Below are positions 1-7,678 of a stretch of DNA of 44,929 nucleotides, in pieces (the first letter of the stretch is position 1; each line of letters starts with the position of its first letter). This DNA is from an uncultured Christensenellaceae bacterium. Its GTDB lineage: Bacteria; Bacillota; Clostridia; Christensenellales; Borkfalkiaceae. The translations under genes were made by a program, and so were the position numbers. Under the pieces are notes generated by a model that saw only the letters and a list, made by a program, of their open reading frames with translations, made no database searches and was not told the DNA's origin. Where the stretch lies: positions 1 to 44,929 of the forward strand of contig CAJUIR010000010.1 in the NCBI GenBank assembly GCA_910586655.1, written 5' to 3'.

Positions 1-52
1 GACGAAAACTCGAATGTCGGGCATTTTTTTACGCATTTTTGTCAAATATCAA

Positions 53-483
53 TCACTCGTTTACAAGGTTGTATGCAACGTCGTACATATTTTGTCCCCG
101 ATAAAAGATAATATCTCTGTCCCAATCGTCGTCGTAATCTTCTACCAAACGCGCCACTCGTCAAACGATCTAACTTCGCAATACGCTTCCATAAGTTCGT
201 ATTTATATTCGTCGTCTAAAACGCCTGACTTTTTGATTAACTCAAATATTTCTTGCGGATAGGTATTGTCCCAATTTTTGCTTGAAGTGGGTATGCCTTC
301 TATGTCCTGCACAAACAGTTCTTCGTCGATACCGTCCAACTCAAAACCTTCGTGTGTCAATTCTTCCACGATAGCGTCCCAATCGTCGTACTCGTCGAAG
401 TCAAGCCATTTAGAGCCTAACGCTCGCTCGTTACATTCGTTATACGAACCCCACGAGCCGATAACAAAACTAACGGTGTTCAT
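53..483 (-). pseudogene. ardA: ArdA-family antirestriction protein, frameshifted
   Basis: ArdA proteins are acidic DNA mimics that inhibit type I restriction enzymes and are carried by conjugative elements. The N-terminal part from ATG 483 reads SWGSYNECNERALGSKWLDF, which resembles the ArdA N-terminal signature, followed by a very acidic body. The reading frame hits TAG at 142-144. A one-base shift near 156-160 opens a second frame that continues with a DDDWDRD...YRGQNMYDVAYNLVNE tail and stops at 53-55, as expected of an ArdA C-terminus. One missing base (GACGAGTGG for GACGAGGTGG) would restore a protein of about 145 residues. The ATG overlaps the TAA of the upstream gene (TAATG) and has an AAGGAG site. 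A sequencing error is possible, but the simplest reading is a decaying gene. Confidence 0.72.
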
Positions 484-752
484 TATGCACACTCCTTTAT
501 TTGCTCGAAAGCATCAAGGCGTATTTTCTCGCAGTACAAGCCGTACTCGAAATACAGCCCGTTGTCGTCGGCTTTCAAGTCAAACGTCTGGTGGCTTATT
601 CCGCCGCGATTGGTAACGGCAACCGTAATTTCGTTACGGTATTCGTCAATGCCTACGATATTGAATGTGATAAAACTTTCGCCGTCGTACAGTTCAAATT
701 CCGCAAGGTAATACTCACGAAATTCGGGAATTTGGGAAACTTTGTTTTTCAT
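483..752 (-). CDS. small acidic protein upstream of ardA, unknown function
   Basis: An 89-residue acidic protein (start MKNKVSQIPEFREYYLAEFE) that I do not assign to a family. It has no signal peptide or membrane segment. ATG at 752 is preceded by TTAGGAGATAAACCT, a good ribosome binding site. Its TAA overlaps the ardA ATG, so the two are probably co-translated. Small acidic proteins of this kind accompany ardA in Tn916-like conjugative elements, so it is probably mobile-element cargo. It reads as a genuine gene because of the RBS, coupling and consistent composition. Confidence 0.6.
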   Translation of the reverse strand: MKNKVSQIPEFREYYLAEFELYDGESFITFNIVGIDEYRNEITVAVTNRGGISHQTFDLKADDNGLYFEYGLYCEKIRLDAFEQIKECA

Positions 753-880
753 AGGTTTATCTCCTAATTTTTATTTTTGTCTTTCGGCAACAATAATCAG
801 TAGCACGAAGAAAAGCAAAAATTAAGTTTCAATAGCGGAAGGCAACGCGGAAGTCAACGACAAGAAAAAAATATTGACGC

Positions 881-917
881 AAAAAGAAAGCCGAACAGGT
901 TATGCACCCATTCGGCT
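881..917 (-). terminator. leftward rho-independent terminator candidate
   Basis: Arms AGCCGAA (889-895) and TTCGGCT (911-917) flank a 15-nt loop. Reading leftward, the stem is followed by TTCTTTTTG. It would stop leftward transcription entering the ardA region from the right. The stem is short, so confidence is moderate. Confidence 0.4.
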
Positions 918-1140
918 CTGACTGACATTATAAAGTTTTAAGCAATAATTTTTTTCGTTGACTTGCGATTTTCTTTGTGCTACGACCAACTGCCGAAAGG
1001 CAAAAATTAGGACGATAATTGATTTACTTTCGACGGCAAATATGTTATAATTTTTATCAATTAGTATACAACAAAAAAAGCATACGGTTTGTTGGTAAAA
1101 ATAAAAATTTTTTATTTTATTTGTTTTACAACATAAAAAA

Positions 1141-1258
1141 GATCCGATTTTTGCGCGTGTAACAAGCAAAAAATTCGGATTTACTAATCATTTGAAAATG
1201 AAGACAAATCCGAACTCGTCGCCTATCCGTGTTGTAGAGTTCGGATTATTATCGGATG
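1141..1258. repeat. cluster of TTCGGAT inverted repeats
   Basis: The motif TTCGGAT or its complement recurs: GATCCGA at 1141, TTCGGATTT at 1174-1182, AAATCCGAA at 1206-1214, GAGTTCGGATT at 1237-1247 and TCGGAT near 1252. AATCCGAACTC (1207-1217) pairs perfectly with GAGTTCGGATT (1237-1247) across a 19-nt loop, and 1174-1182 pairs perfectly with 1206-1214, so alternative hairpins compete. There is no T-run after the second stem, so it is not an ordinary terminator. It may be an element end, an attachment site or a regulator site. Confidence 0.5.
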
Positions 1259-1368
1259 GAACACCCCAAAGGCCGCAATATTCTGTAGCGTTTTTTCTTT
1301 TTGTTGACGAAAAATGAAAATCGGTATAAAAGTTGGTATAATTTTTTTATTGGTTCCCTAACAAATTT

Positions 1369-1971
1369 CTATCCGCCCAAAGTAACGTCTTGTCTGTGAT
1401 ACCATTTGAGCGCTTCTTCAAACTGATTTTCCTGGAAATCGGGCCATAGATCTTTTACGATGTAGAGGTCGGAATAGACCGTTTGAATGGGGAGGAATCC
1501 CGAAAGACGGCTCATGCCGCCCCAGCGGATGACCAGATCGATTCTCGGGATTTCGTGCGACGCCCAGCCGTTTTTCATGTCCCATTCCCAGCCGTAGTTT
1601 ACCAGTAAATTGATGCGCATTTTGTTTTCCGCTTTCGGGCGCGAAGCATAGGGGAGCAAACCGCGCGGAAAACAGCCCGATTCCGTATTTCCCACAACAT
1701 AAAGCGACGCACCTTCCCGTTCGATGATTTCCGCGGCTTTCAGACATGCGTCGGTAAATGCCGTGACTTGAGTTTTGGGGCGTTTGCAATTATCTACGGT
1801 AAAACCGTAATAAGTCAGTTCCCGTATGCCGCGTTCCCGTGCGGCTATTAATAACCGCAGCGCAGGCGTTAATCCGTAAGAATATCCGTCCTGCTTCTGA
1901 AAGCCGTTCCGAACCGCCCACCGTCTGTTTCCGTCGGGAATGATCCCGATGTGTTTTGGATTTCGATTCAT
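1369..1971 (-). CDS. short cis-prenyltransferase (UppS-family) paralogue
   Basis: The family condenses isopentenyl diphosphate onto allylic diphosphates to make undecaprenyl diphosphate, the wall lipid carrier. The protein is 200 residues, against about 230-250 for UppS. It has the DGNxRWA signature near the N-terminus (HIGIIPDGNRRWA, holding the Mg-binding Asp), the ITYYGFTxxNxKRP-like segment, and a C-terminal DLVIRWGGMSRLSGF...YSDLYIVKDLWPDF block. Compared with UppS, the last metal ligand is Asp (DLYI) instead of Glu, and about 25 residues are missing after NYGWEWD. ATG 1971 was chosen because the family similarity starts there; GAGGACGAT lies just upstream. It is divergent from padR. It is probably an isoprenyl transferase of uncertain product length, not the main UppS. 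Confidence 0.75.
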   Translation of the reverse strand: MNRNPKHIGIIPDGNRRWAVRNGFQKQDGYSYGLTPALRLLIAARERGIRELTYYGFTVDNCKRPKTQVTAFTDACLKAAEIIEREGASLYVVGNTESGCFPRGLLPYASRPKAENKMRINLLVNYGWEWDMKNGWASHEIPRIDLVIRWGGMSRLSGFLPIQTVYSDLYIVKDLWPDFQENQFEEALKWYHRQDVTLGG

Positions 1972-2043
1972 TTTGTATCGTCCTCGTCTATTTTTTATTA
2001 TTATCTGCAATTCAAAAAAAATTAAAATAATTGTAAAAAATGC

Positions 2044-2080
2044 TTGACAAACAATACTCTGCAATGTATAGTATTATGCA
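2044..2080 (+). promoter_or_regulatory. padR promoter with overlapping inverted repeat
   Basis: TTGACA (2044-2049), a 17-bp spacer and TATAGT (2067-2072). An inverted repeat AATACT (2053-2058) and AGTATT (2070-2075) spans spacer and -10 box. PadR proteins usually repress their own promoters through dyad sites, so this is a plausible autoregulatory operator. Confidence 0.7.
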
Positions 2081-2094
2081 AAGAGGGGTATTGC

Positions 2095-2406
2095 ATGGAT
2101 ATTCAGATAAAAAAAGGTTTGCTGGACGTATGCGTGCTGGCTCTGTTGAAAAGGGGAGATTCGTACGGATATCAGATCGTATCCGATCTTAGCGAAGTGA
2201 TTGATATTTCGGAATCGACTCTTTATCCCATTCTCAAACGATTGGAAATCGGCGGATTGCTTGTGACTTATACGCGCGAACACGGCGGCCGATTGCGAAG
2301 GTATTACCGCATCACGCGATTGGGGATGAAGCGACTGGAAGAATTTTCGCGCGAGTGGCGCGAACTGAAAAAAATCAATGCGTTTATTCAAGGAGACGAC
2401 GTATGA
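2095..2406 (+). CDS. PadR-family transcriptional regulator
   Basis: A 103-residue winged-helix repressor. It begins MDIQIKKGLLDVCVLALL, followed by the PadR core: DSYGYQI, then SESTLYPILKRLE for the recognition helix and a wing with GGRLRRYYRIT. ATG 2095 was chosen over an upstream in-frame start because it follows AGAGGGG and the family N-terminus begins here. The TGA overlaps the next ATG (ATGA), so the downstream HAAS-domain gene is translationally coupled. The PadR-HAAS pair is a recurrent unit in Firmicutes and is thought to sense envelope or ligand stress. The dyad in its own promoter suggests autorepression. Confidence 0.9.
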   Translation: MDIQIKKGLLDVCVLALLKRGDSYGYQIVSDLSEVIDISESTLYPILKRLEIGGLLVTYTREHGGRLRRYYRITRLGMKRLEEFSREWRELKKINAFIQGDDV

Positions 2407-3923
2407 CAAAGAAAGAATATATCAGAAGGCTTCGGAGAGCATTAAAAGGAATTCCCGAACGGGAAAAAGATAAACTCGTCGATTATTACGCGGAAATGAT
2501 AGATGAGTCTTTTGAGCGCGGAAAGACGCAGGCAGAAGTATTCGACGATCTGGAATCGCCCGAAAAAGTCGCGCGGGATTATTTTAACGCGAACGAAGGC
2601 TTGATCGGCGGAATTTACGATGAGGAATACGAAGCAGGGTACGAAGATTTCGTCCCGCGCGATTCGCGCCGAAAGCGTGTCCGTACCGCAAAAAGAGAGA
2701 GGATCCGTTCGGGACGCAACGTAGAACATAAACCCGAAAAGGAAGGAAGAAATCCGGTCGTAACTTTGCTGATGATTCCTTTTTACATTATTTTATTTGT
2801 ACTGGGGCTTGCGGCGCTGATCGTAGGGATTACGCTGGTGGTCGCGACCGTAGTATGCGTCGTTGCATTTTTCGTTTCAGGAATATATTGCATCGTAATG
2901 TCGTTCGGACTCATCGTTTCGCACGGTATGATCGCGGCAAGCCAAATCGGCGCAGGGTTCGTATTGATTGGGCTGTCGCTCCTGTGCGGGTTGCTGGTTG
3001 CGCCGGTAGCAAGAGGTTTCGGCAGATTTTCCGGCTGGATGTTCCGCGGGGGACGCGCTTCGGAAAAAGTACACGTCGAACGGTCCCATAAACAAGCAAT
3101 CATTACGGCTTCGGTTGCAATCGCGTTTGTGATCGCGGGCGGCGCAACAAGTGCGATCGGGTTCGGAAAACTCGGTTGGGATTGGAAAAATTGTGCAGTC
3201 GTGGGCGATGTTACGGAACAAACAGAAACGATTTCCTTGCTTGATATGAATGCCTTTGAAATCGAATCCGATAATCTTTCCCTTGAAGTGAAATCTTCTA
3301 AGGAGCAGGAAGCCAAATTGGTCTATTATACCTGCGAAGATCTTCCGAGGACATATCACTATGAAAACGGAAAGGTAACGATAGATTCGGGAAGTTGGAG
3401 CCACAGCGCGAAATCGTATTTAAAAGAAGTCTGGAACCGCGGTATTCTTTTTTCGACTGTAATGAGCGTGACGCAGAAAGCGGTTTTGTATCTTCCCGAT
3501 ACATATTCCGGCTCGCTTTCCGTAAATGTGCAAAACGGTTCGCTGAAGTTGGAGGACGTTGTGCTTGGGGCGGTATCGCTTTCTGCAAACAACGGCACTC
3601 TGACCGTCAACCGTTGTGTTTTGACCGAGTTGACAGCGAATAACGACAACGGTATGATCAAGATCAATGATGTCCAATCGCGTGCGGTCAACTTGAAAAC
3701 GGACAACGGAACCATTTCTTTCGATCAGATCGTAGCGGACAATCTTATTTTAAGGGTTCATAACGGCGCAATCGGCGGCAGTATCGTAGGCGTGCAAACC
3801 GATTATAAGATCCAAGCAAGTACGAAACTCGGTTCTTGTAACCTTACCGACACGATGCAGGGCGATAAAATTCTTACGGCAAACGTAGATTGCGGCTCAA
3901 TTCGGATTCGGTTCGTAAATTAA
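2403..3923 (+). CDS. HAAS (DUF1700) and DUF4097 membrane protein
   Basis: 506 residues. Residues 1-75 (MTKKEYIRRLRRALKGIPER...) form a HAAS/DUF1700 domain with the typical LESPEKVARDYF segment. A basic linker is followed by several hydrophobic segments at about 118-205 and 232-255. The C-terminal part, from about residue 285, is a repetitive beta-rich DUF4097-like region with SLSVNVQNGSLKLEDV and NNGTLTVNR repeats. ATG 2403 overlaps the padR stop codon. The arrangement suggests a cytoplasmic sensing domain linked to an outward-facing or membrane-associated beta-solenoid. Its partner is probably the upstream PadR. The molecular function is not established. Confidence 0.85.
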   Translation: MTKKEYIRRLRRALKGIPEREKDKLVDYYAEMIDESFERGKTQAEVFDDLESPEKVARDYFNANEGLIGGIYDEEYEAGYEDFVPRDSRRKRVRTAKRERIRSGRNVEHKPEKEGRNPVVTLLMIPFYIILFVLGLAALIVGITLVVATVVCVVAFFVSGIYCIVMSFGLIVSHGMIAASQIGAGFVLIGLSLLCGLLVAPVARGFGRFSGWMFRGGRASEKVHVERSHKQAIITASVAIAFVIAGGATSAIGFGKLGWDWKNCAVVGDVTEQTETISLLDMNAFEIESDNLSLEVKSSKEQEAKLVYYTCEDLPRTYHYENGKVTIDSGSWSHSAKSYLKEVWNRGILFSTVMSVTQKAVLYLPDTYSGSLSVNVQNGSLKLEDVVLGAVSLSANNGTLTVNRCVLTELTANNDNGMIKINDVQSRAVNLKTDNGTISFDQIVADNLILRVHNGAIGGSIVGVQTDYKIQASTKLGSCNLTDTMQGDKILTANVDCGSIRIRFVN

Positions 3924-3960
3924 AAAGTTTAACAATCTTAGCATGATAAGAGCAGCAGAA

Positions 3961-3988
3961 AAAAGTTCGCATTTGCGAACTTTTTTTC
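3961..3988 (+). terminator. terminator after HAAS gene
   Basis: Stem AAAAGTTCGC (3961-3970) and GCGAACTTTT (3975-3984), loop ATTT, then a T-run. The stem core GTTCGC-N4-GCGAAC is the same palindrome that recurs twice in the feoA leader, so the terminator may double as a protein-binding site. Confidence 0.85.
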
Positions 3989-4007
3989 TAAAATTTGTAA
4001 AAATTAG

Positions 4008-4036
4008 TTGACATCCCCTAAAAAGCATGATAGAAT
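4008..4036 (+). promoter_or_regulatory. feoAB promoter
   Basis: TTGACA (4008-4013), 17-bp spacer, TAGAAT (4031-4036). The predicted start near 4043 places both downstream palindromes in the first 55 bases of the transcript. Confidence 0.8.
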
Positions 4037-4043
4037 GAGCAGG

Positions 4044-4094
4044 AAGTTCGCTATTGCGAACTTAAATTTTGAGCATCGGTTCGCCATTGCGAAC
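4044..4094 (+). promoter_or_regulatory. paired palindromic operator candidate upstream of feoA
   Basis: AAGTTCGC-TATT-GCGAACTT at 4044-4063 and GTTCGC-CATT-GCGAAC at 4079-4094. The centres are 33 bp apart, close to three helical turns, which favours two proteins on the same DNA face. The position just after the start site fits repression by roadblock. An iron-responsive regulator is the obvious candidate, but the sequence does not match the classic Fur box. An RNA role (two hairpins in the leader) is the alternative. Confidence 0.6.
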
Positions 4095-4160
4095 TTGTGG
4101 CGGCGCAGCGTTTGAAATCCGTTGCGTAAATGAATTAAAGAATGGGAAGGTGAAAGCGAA

Positions 4161-4394
4161 ATGAATCGGTTACTCAGCGAATTTACGGTCGGTGAACGGG
4201 GCGTCGTAAAAAACGTTACGGGCGAGAAGAGAATCAGACGCAGGCTGTTCGATATGGGAATAACGCCGGGCGCAGAAGTATTTCTCCGTAAAAAAGCGCC
4301 GCTCGGCGATCCGCTCGAAATCACAATCCGCGGTTATGAACTTACGCTCCGAAAGACGGAAGCGGCGTGCGTGGAAACGGAGGTGAAAAAATGA
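4161..4394 (+). CDS. feoA: ferrous iron transport protein A
   Basis: A 77-residue SH3-like cytoplasmic protein that assists FeoB. It shows the FeoA pattern: a GERGVVKNV strand, then RRLFDMGITPGAEVFLRKKAPLGDPLEITIRGYELTLRKTEA. ATG 4161 follows GGAAGGTGAAAGCGAA. Its TGA overlaps the feoB ATG (ATGA at 4391-4394), so translation is coupled. Transcription starts from the promoter at 4008, and the two palindromes in the leader probably control it. Confidence 0.95.
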   Translation: MNRLLSEFTVGERGVVKNVTGEKRIRRRLFDMGITPGAEVFLRKKAPLGDPLEITIRGYELTLRKTEAACVETEVKK

Positions 4395-6823
4395 AGAGAT
4401 TTGCTTTGGCGGGAAACCCCAACTGCGGCAAAACAACGCTTTTTAACGTTTTGACCGGATCTACCGCATATGTCGGGAATTGGCCTGGCGTTACGGTAGA
4501 TAAGCGCGAGGGGACTTATAAGCGCGGCGAGGAACCCGTGCAAATTGTCGATCTGCCGGGGATCTATTCGCTTTCTCCGTACACTCCCGAAGAAGTTGTT
4601 TCCAGAAATTTTATTCTCGATGAGAAACCCGATTGCGTGATCGATATTATCGATGCAACCAACTTGGAGCGCAATTTGTACCTGACGACGCAGATCATGG
4701 AAATCGACGTGCCCATTGTGATTGCGCTCAATATGATGGACTCGGTGGAAAAGAACGGCGATAAAATCGACGCGAAAGCCTTGGAGGAAAGAATCGGAAT
4801 ACCTGTCGTGGAAATTTCGGCTTTAAGAAACCACGGGATCAAAGAACTGATGGACAGGGCGATCAAAGTTTCCAAAGAGGGCAGAAAAGGGGTTACGGTT
4901 TTAAAAGATTCTTCCATCGCACATCTTGTGAAAGACGTTGCCATTGCGCTGAAAGGCAGTCACGTTGAAAATCCGCTTTTCCATGCGGTGAAACTGACTG
5001 AAATGGACGAACTCGAAGCAGACGCGCATAAAGAACTCATTCCCATGGTGGAGGATTTTAAGGCAACTTTTGCCGACGATACGTTCGGTGCGGATCTGGA
5101 AGCAGTCATTGCGGACGCGCGCTATAAATATATCACGGCAAATTATTCTTCGGTTTATAAGCGTCAGAACGCAGCGATCGGCAGTCTGACCAAATCTGAT
5201 AAGGCAGACAAAATTCTGACGCATAAAATTTGGGGGATTCCTTTATTTCTCGTAATTTTATTTGCGGTGTTTCATCTCACTTTTTCCGAGGATTTTCTGT
5301 ATCTCGGCGCGTGGGCATCGCTCGGAGAGGGGCTTCCCACTTTGTTCGACGCGGTGGAAGAAGGCGGACTGGGATGGGAGGAAAACGCGGCGACAACGCT
5401 GCTCGCCTGTTTTTACGACGGCGCGGTATTTTCTCCCGGGGTGATGATTACCAACCTGTGGGGCTGGATCTTGGACTGGGTCGGAACGCTTTTGGAAATG
5501 TGCTGCGCAAACGCTTCTCCTTGGGTGGGCAGTTTCGTCGTTGACGGGGTATGGGGCGGCCTTTCCGCCGTACTCGGGTTTTTGCCGCAGATCCTGGTGC
5601 TGTTTCTGTTCTTTTCTATTTTGGAAGATACGGGTTACATGGCGCGCGCGGCGTTTATATTGGATCGGGTTTTACGCAGGTTCGGGCTTTCGGGCAGAGC
5701 GTTTATGCCTATGATCATGGGCTTCGGCTGTTCGGTTCCCGCCATGATCAATACCCGTACGCTTGCCGACGAACACGAACGTACGGCAACGCTGCGCGTG
5801 ATTCCGTTCTTCTCTTGCGGTGCGAAGTTACCCATTTTAACGGCGGTTGCGGGTGGAATTTGCGGTATTTGCGGATTAAGTAATCCCGACGTGATTACAT
5901 ACAGTATGTACGTTTTGGGCATTGCCGTAGCCCTTTGTGCGATCGTTTTGATGCGTTCGACGACGATGCGCGGCGAGGCGCCGCCCTTTATTATGGAATT
6001 GCCTGCTTACCATGCGCCCCTTTTGAAAGGACTGATGATCCATCTTTGGGATAAGGCAAAACACTTCATTAAAAAAGCGTTTACCGTAATTTTTGCATCG
6101 ACCATCGTCATCTGGTTTCTTTCGTCGTTCTCGTGGGATTGGCGGTTTCTGTTGCAGGACGCACAGGAACTTTACGCGGGCGATCCCGTAACTTATGCAT
6201 TCCTCGAAGGCGCGGAGGGACTTGTAAATCTCCGCGTGAAAGAAAGTATCCTCGGTTCGGTCGGAATGCTGATCCAGCCGCTGTTTACTCCGCTCGGATT
6301 CGGTTCTCAAATCGGCGCGGCGGGCTGGGTGTTTGCGGTGGCGGCGCTGACGGGGCTTGTGGCGAAAGAAAACGTGATCGCAACGTTCGGTACCCTTGCG
6401 GCATCGGTAGCGGGCGTATATCTTTCAACCGACGAAGGCGTGCTGGAAGTGGGCGCGATGATCGACGCGACGGGGATCGGCGTTGCGGGGCTGCTTGCGT
6501 TCATTGCATTCAATATGCTCACCGTTCCCTGTTTTGCGGCTTGCGCGACAGCAAAAGCCGAATTGCCCAAAGGGAAATTCAAATGGACGCTTCTATTTTG
6601 GGTGTGCGCGTCATATCTTGTATCGTCTGTGATTTATCTCGTCGGCAGTTGGTGGTGGACGTGTTTCATATTCGCGTTTGTCGTTGCGGCGGCGGTTACG
6701 GGAATTGTGCTTTGGAACAAAAAGCACCCGTTAAAGCCTGTGCTTGCCAAAGGAATACGGGCAACGCAGGAAGTGAAAGAAGCGGAAGAGGAAGCGGCGA
6801 TTTCGGAAGACGGGAGGGATTAA
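4391..6823 (+). CDS. feoB: ferrous iron transporter FeoB
   Basis: 810 residues. The N-terminal G domain has GNPNCGKT at 8-15, the VGNWPGVTVD G2 region and the DLPGIYSL G3 motif; NMMD follows as the G4-type motif. After a helical guanine-dissociation-inhibitor-like region come two Gate repeats with about 10 or more membrane segments, including GFGCSVPAMINTRTL and SCGAKLPILTA. The protein imports Fe2+ across the inner membrane using nucleotide hydrolysis. ATG 4391 overlaps the feoA stop. A charged, Glu-rich tail ends the protein. One base separates its TAA from the next ATG, so feoA, feoB and the small Cys-rich gene form one operon. Confidence 0.97.
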   Translation: MKRFALAGNPNCGKTTLFNVLTGSTAYVGNWPGVTVDKREGTYKRGEEPVQIVDLPGIYSLSPYTPEEVVSRNFILDEKPDCVIDIIDATNLERNLYLTTQIMEIDVPIVIALNMMDSVEKNGDKIDAKALEERIGIPVVEISALRNHGIKELMDRAIKVSKEGRKGVTVLKDSSIAHLVKDVAIALKGSHVENPLFHAVKLTEMDELEADAHKELIPMVEDFKATFADDTFGADLEAVIADARYKYITANYSSVYKRQNAAIGSLTKSDKADKILTHKIWGIPLFLVILFAVFHLTFSEDFLYLGAWASLGEGLPTLFDAVEEGGLGWEENAATTLLACFYDGAVFSPGVMITNLWGWILDWVGTLLEMCCANASPWVGSFVVDGVWGGLSAVLGFLPQILVLFLFFSILEDTGYMARAAFILDRVLRRFGLSGRAFMPMIMGFGCSVPAMINTRTLADEHERTATLRVIPFFSCGAKLPILTAVAGGICGICGLSNPDVITYSMYVLGIAVALCAIVLMRSTTMRGEAPPFIMELPAYHAPLLKGLMIHLWDKAKHFIKKAFTVIFASTIVIWFLSSFSWDWRFLLQDAQELYAGDPVTYAFLEGAEGLVNLRVKESILGSVGMLIQPLFTPLGFGSQIGAAGWVFAVAALTGLVAKENVIATFGTLAASVAGVYLSTDEGVLEVGAMIDATGIGVAGLLAFIAFNMLTVPCFAACATAKAELPKGKFKWTLLFWVCASYLVSSVIYLVGSWWWTCFIFAFVVAAAVTGIVLWNKKHPLKPVLAKGIRATQEVKEAEEEAAISEDGRD

Positions 6824-6824
6824 A

Positions 6825-6992
6825 ATGGAATGGTATGAAATTCTCTTAATTGCTGCTGCTGCGGCGTTTGTCATCGGCGTTGCCGTGTGGAGGCTCGTGC
6901 GAAAAATTCAAGGCAAGGGCGGCTGCGACTGTGCGCACTGTTCGGGAAACTGTTCCTCCTGTAAGTCCGACGGCAAAAAAAAGAAAAAATAA
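6825..6992 (+). CDS. FeoB-associated Cys-rich membrane protein
   Basis: A 55-residue protein. It has one N-terminal membrane helix (about residues 6-24, LLIAAAAAFVIGVAVW), then a basic linker and a CDCAHCSGNCSSC cluster, ending in poly-lysine. This is the layout of the small FeoB-associated Cys-rich family encoded after feoB in many Firmicutes. The cluster probably binds iron or protects FeoB, but its role is unproven. The start follows GGGAGGG within the feoB end. The gene is easily missed because of its size. Confidence 0.9.
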   Translation: MEWYEILLIAAAAAFVIGVAVWRLVRKIQGKGGCDCAHCSGNCSSCKSDGKKKKK

Positions 6993-7016
6993 GATTGCAG
7001 ATCAATTGAATCCGAA

Positions 7017-7044
7017 AAAGAGAGCAACCCGCTCTCTTTTTTTC
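7017..7044 (+). terminator. feo operon terminator
   Basis: Stem AAAGAGAGC (7017-7025), loop AACCC, GCTCTCTTT (7031-7039), then a T-run. It ends the feoA-feoB-Cys-rich protein transcript. Confidence 0.9.
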
Positions 7045-7115
7045 TTGACTTTCCGTTTCCGTCATATTTCAATTCAGAAAGTATGAAAAGTAATACTTTT
7101 CCTGCAAAGGAGAAA

Positions 7116-7518
7116 ATGATGGGAGAATATTTTCCGCTTACGGCGATCTAACAAACCTGTTATTCTCCCGAATCGCAAATCAATTACGCCGGTACGACAG
7201 CCAACCTCGCGTTTTTGGGCTACGGACTGTTGCTGCTCGGCGTATTTCATCTCGTATTTTTTTCCGCAGTATTTTAAAAATCCGAACCGTATCGGAATCC
7301 CGTTCGTCGCTGCCGCCGCGGTGTAGTTTTTAATCATAGCGTTACTTGTCGTGCTCCGCTACACCGTTCCGCTTTTTTCGGAAATTCTTATTTTGCCCGA
7401 TCCGGAACATATGCCGTCGAAGGCGGTCGTCTTTGTAGTTTGCGCGGTTCTGTCGGCAATCTTTCATCTGTTCGCCGTTTGGCTGTCCGTAAAAGCATTC
7501 GAGTGTACCGATATTTAA
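7116..7518 (+). pseudogene. decayed small membrane protein gene
   Basis: A start with AAAGGAGAAA before ATG 7116/7119 opens a reading frame that meets TAA at 7149-7151. The same frame continues with a hydrophobic segment (LAFLGYGLLLLGVFHLVFF). It shifts by one base near 7276-7280 into FKNPNRIGIPFVAAAV, meets TAG at 7324-7326, then continues FLIIALLVVLRY...ILILPDPEHMPSK...FHLFAVWLSVKAFECTDI to TAA 7518. Rejoined, it would be about 133 residues with around four membrane helices. Three independent lesions make decay the best reading. The family is not firmly recognised; it resembles small accessory membrane proteins of Firmicutes. Confidence 0.65.
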
Positions 7519-7617
7519 TTTTTTTTTGCAAATTTGAATAAGAAACCGTATAAATGTTAATTTTTCATGACAATATGCAAAAATTTGCGTAAAAATACAG
7601 TTTGGGCGGCGCTTTGC

Positions 7618-7646
7618 TTGACAGAAGTGCCAAATTTTAGTAAAAT
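7618..7646 (+). promoter_or_regulatory. promoter of the citrate synthase gene
   Basis: TTGACA (7618-7623), 17-bp spacer, TAAAAT (7641-7646). The predicted start is near 7653, giving a leader of about 25 nt with GGGAGG before the ATG at 7679. Confidence 0.8.
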
Positions 7647-7678
7647 AAAACGAAAACATGCATGCAGGGAGGTCGGGA

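Larger units (their letters stand above)
753..1368. other. gene-free AT-rich stretch at the mobile-element margin
   Basis: About 600 bases without a convincing gene. A leftward open frame at 900-1169 has poor composition and no ribosome binding site, so it is not called. The stretch holds a leftward terminator-like hairpin (889-917) and a cluster of TTCGGAT inverted repeats (1141-1258). It separates mobile-element cargo from chromosomal genes and may contain the end of the element. No integrase or clear attachment-site repeat is visible. Confidence 0.5.

Noticed and set aside
900..1169. Leftward open frame of 89 codons
   Set aside because: No ribosome binding site, AT-rich codon use unlike its neighbours, and an odd composition rich in Cys, Phe and Lys. 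The terminator-like hairpin next to it does not prove a gene.
6133..6849. Long open frame overlapping the feoB end
   Set aside because: Arg- and Gly-rich composition typical of a shifted reading frame inside feoB, with no initiation site.
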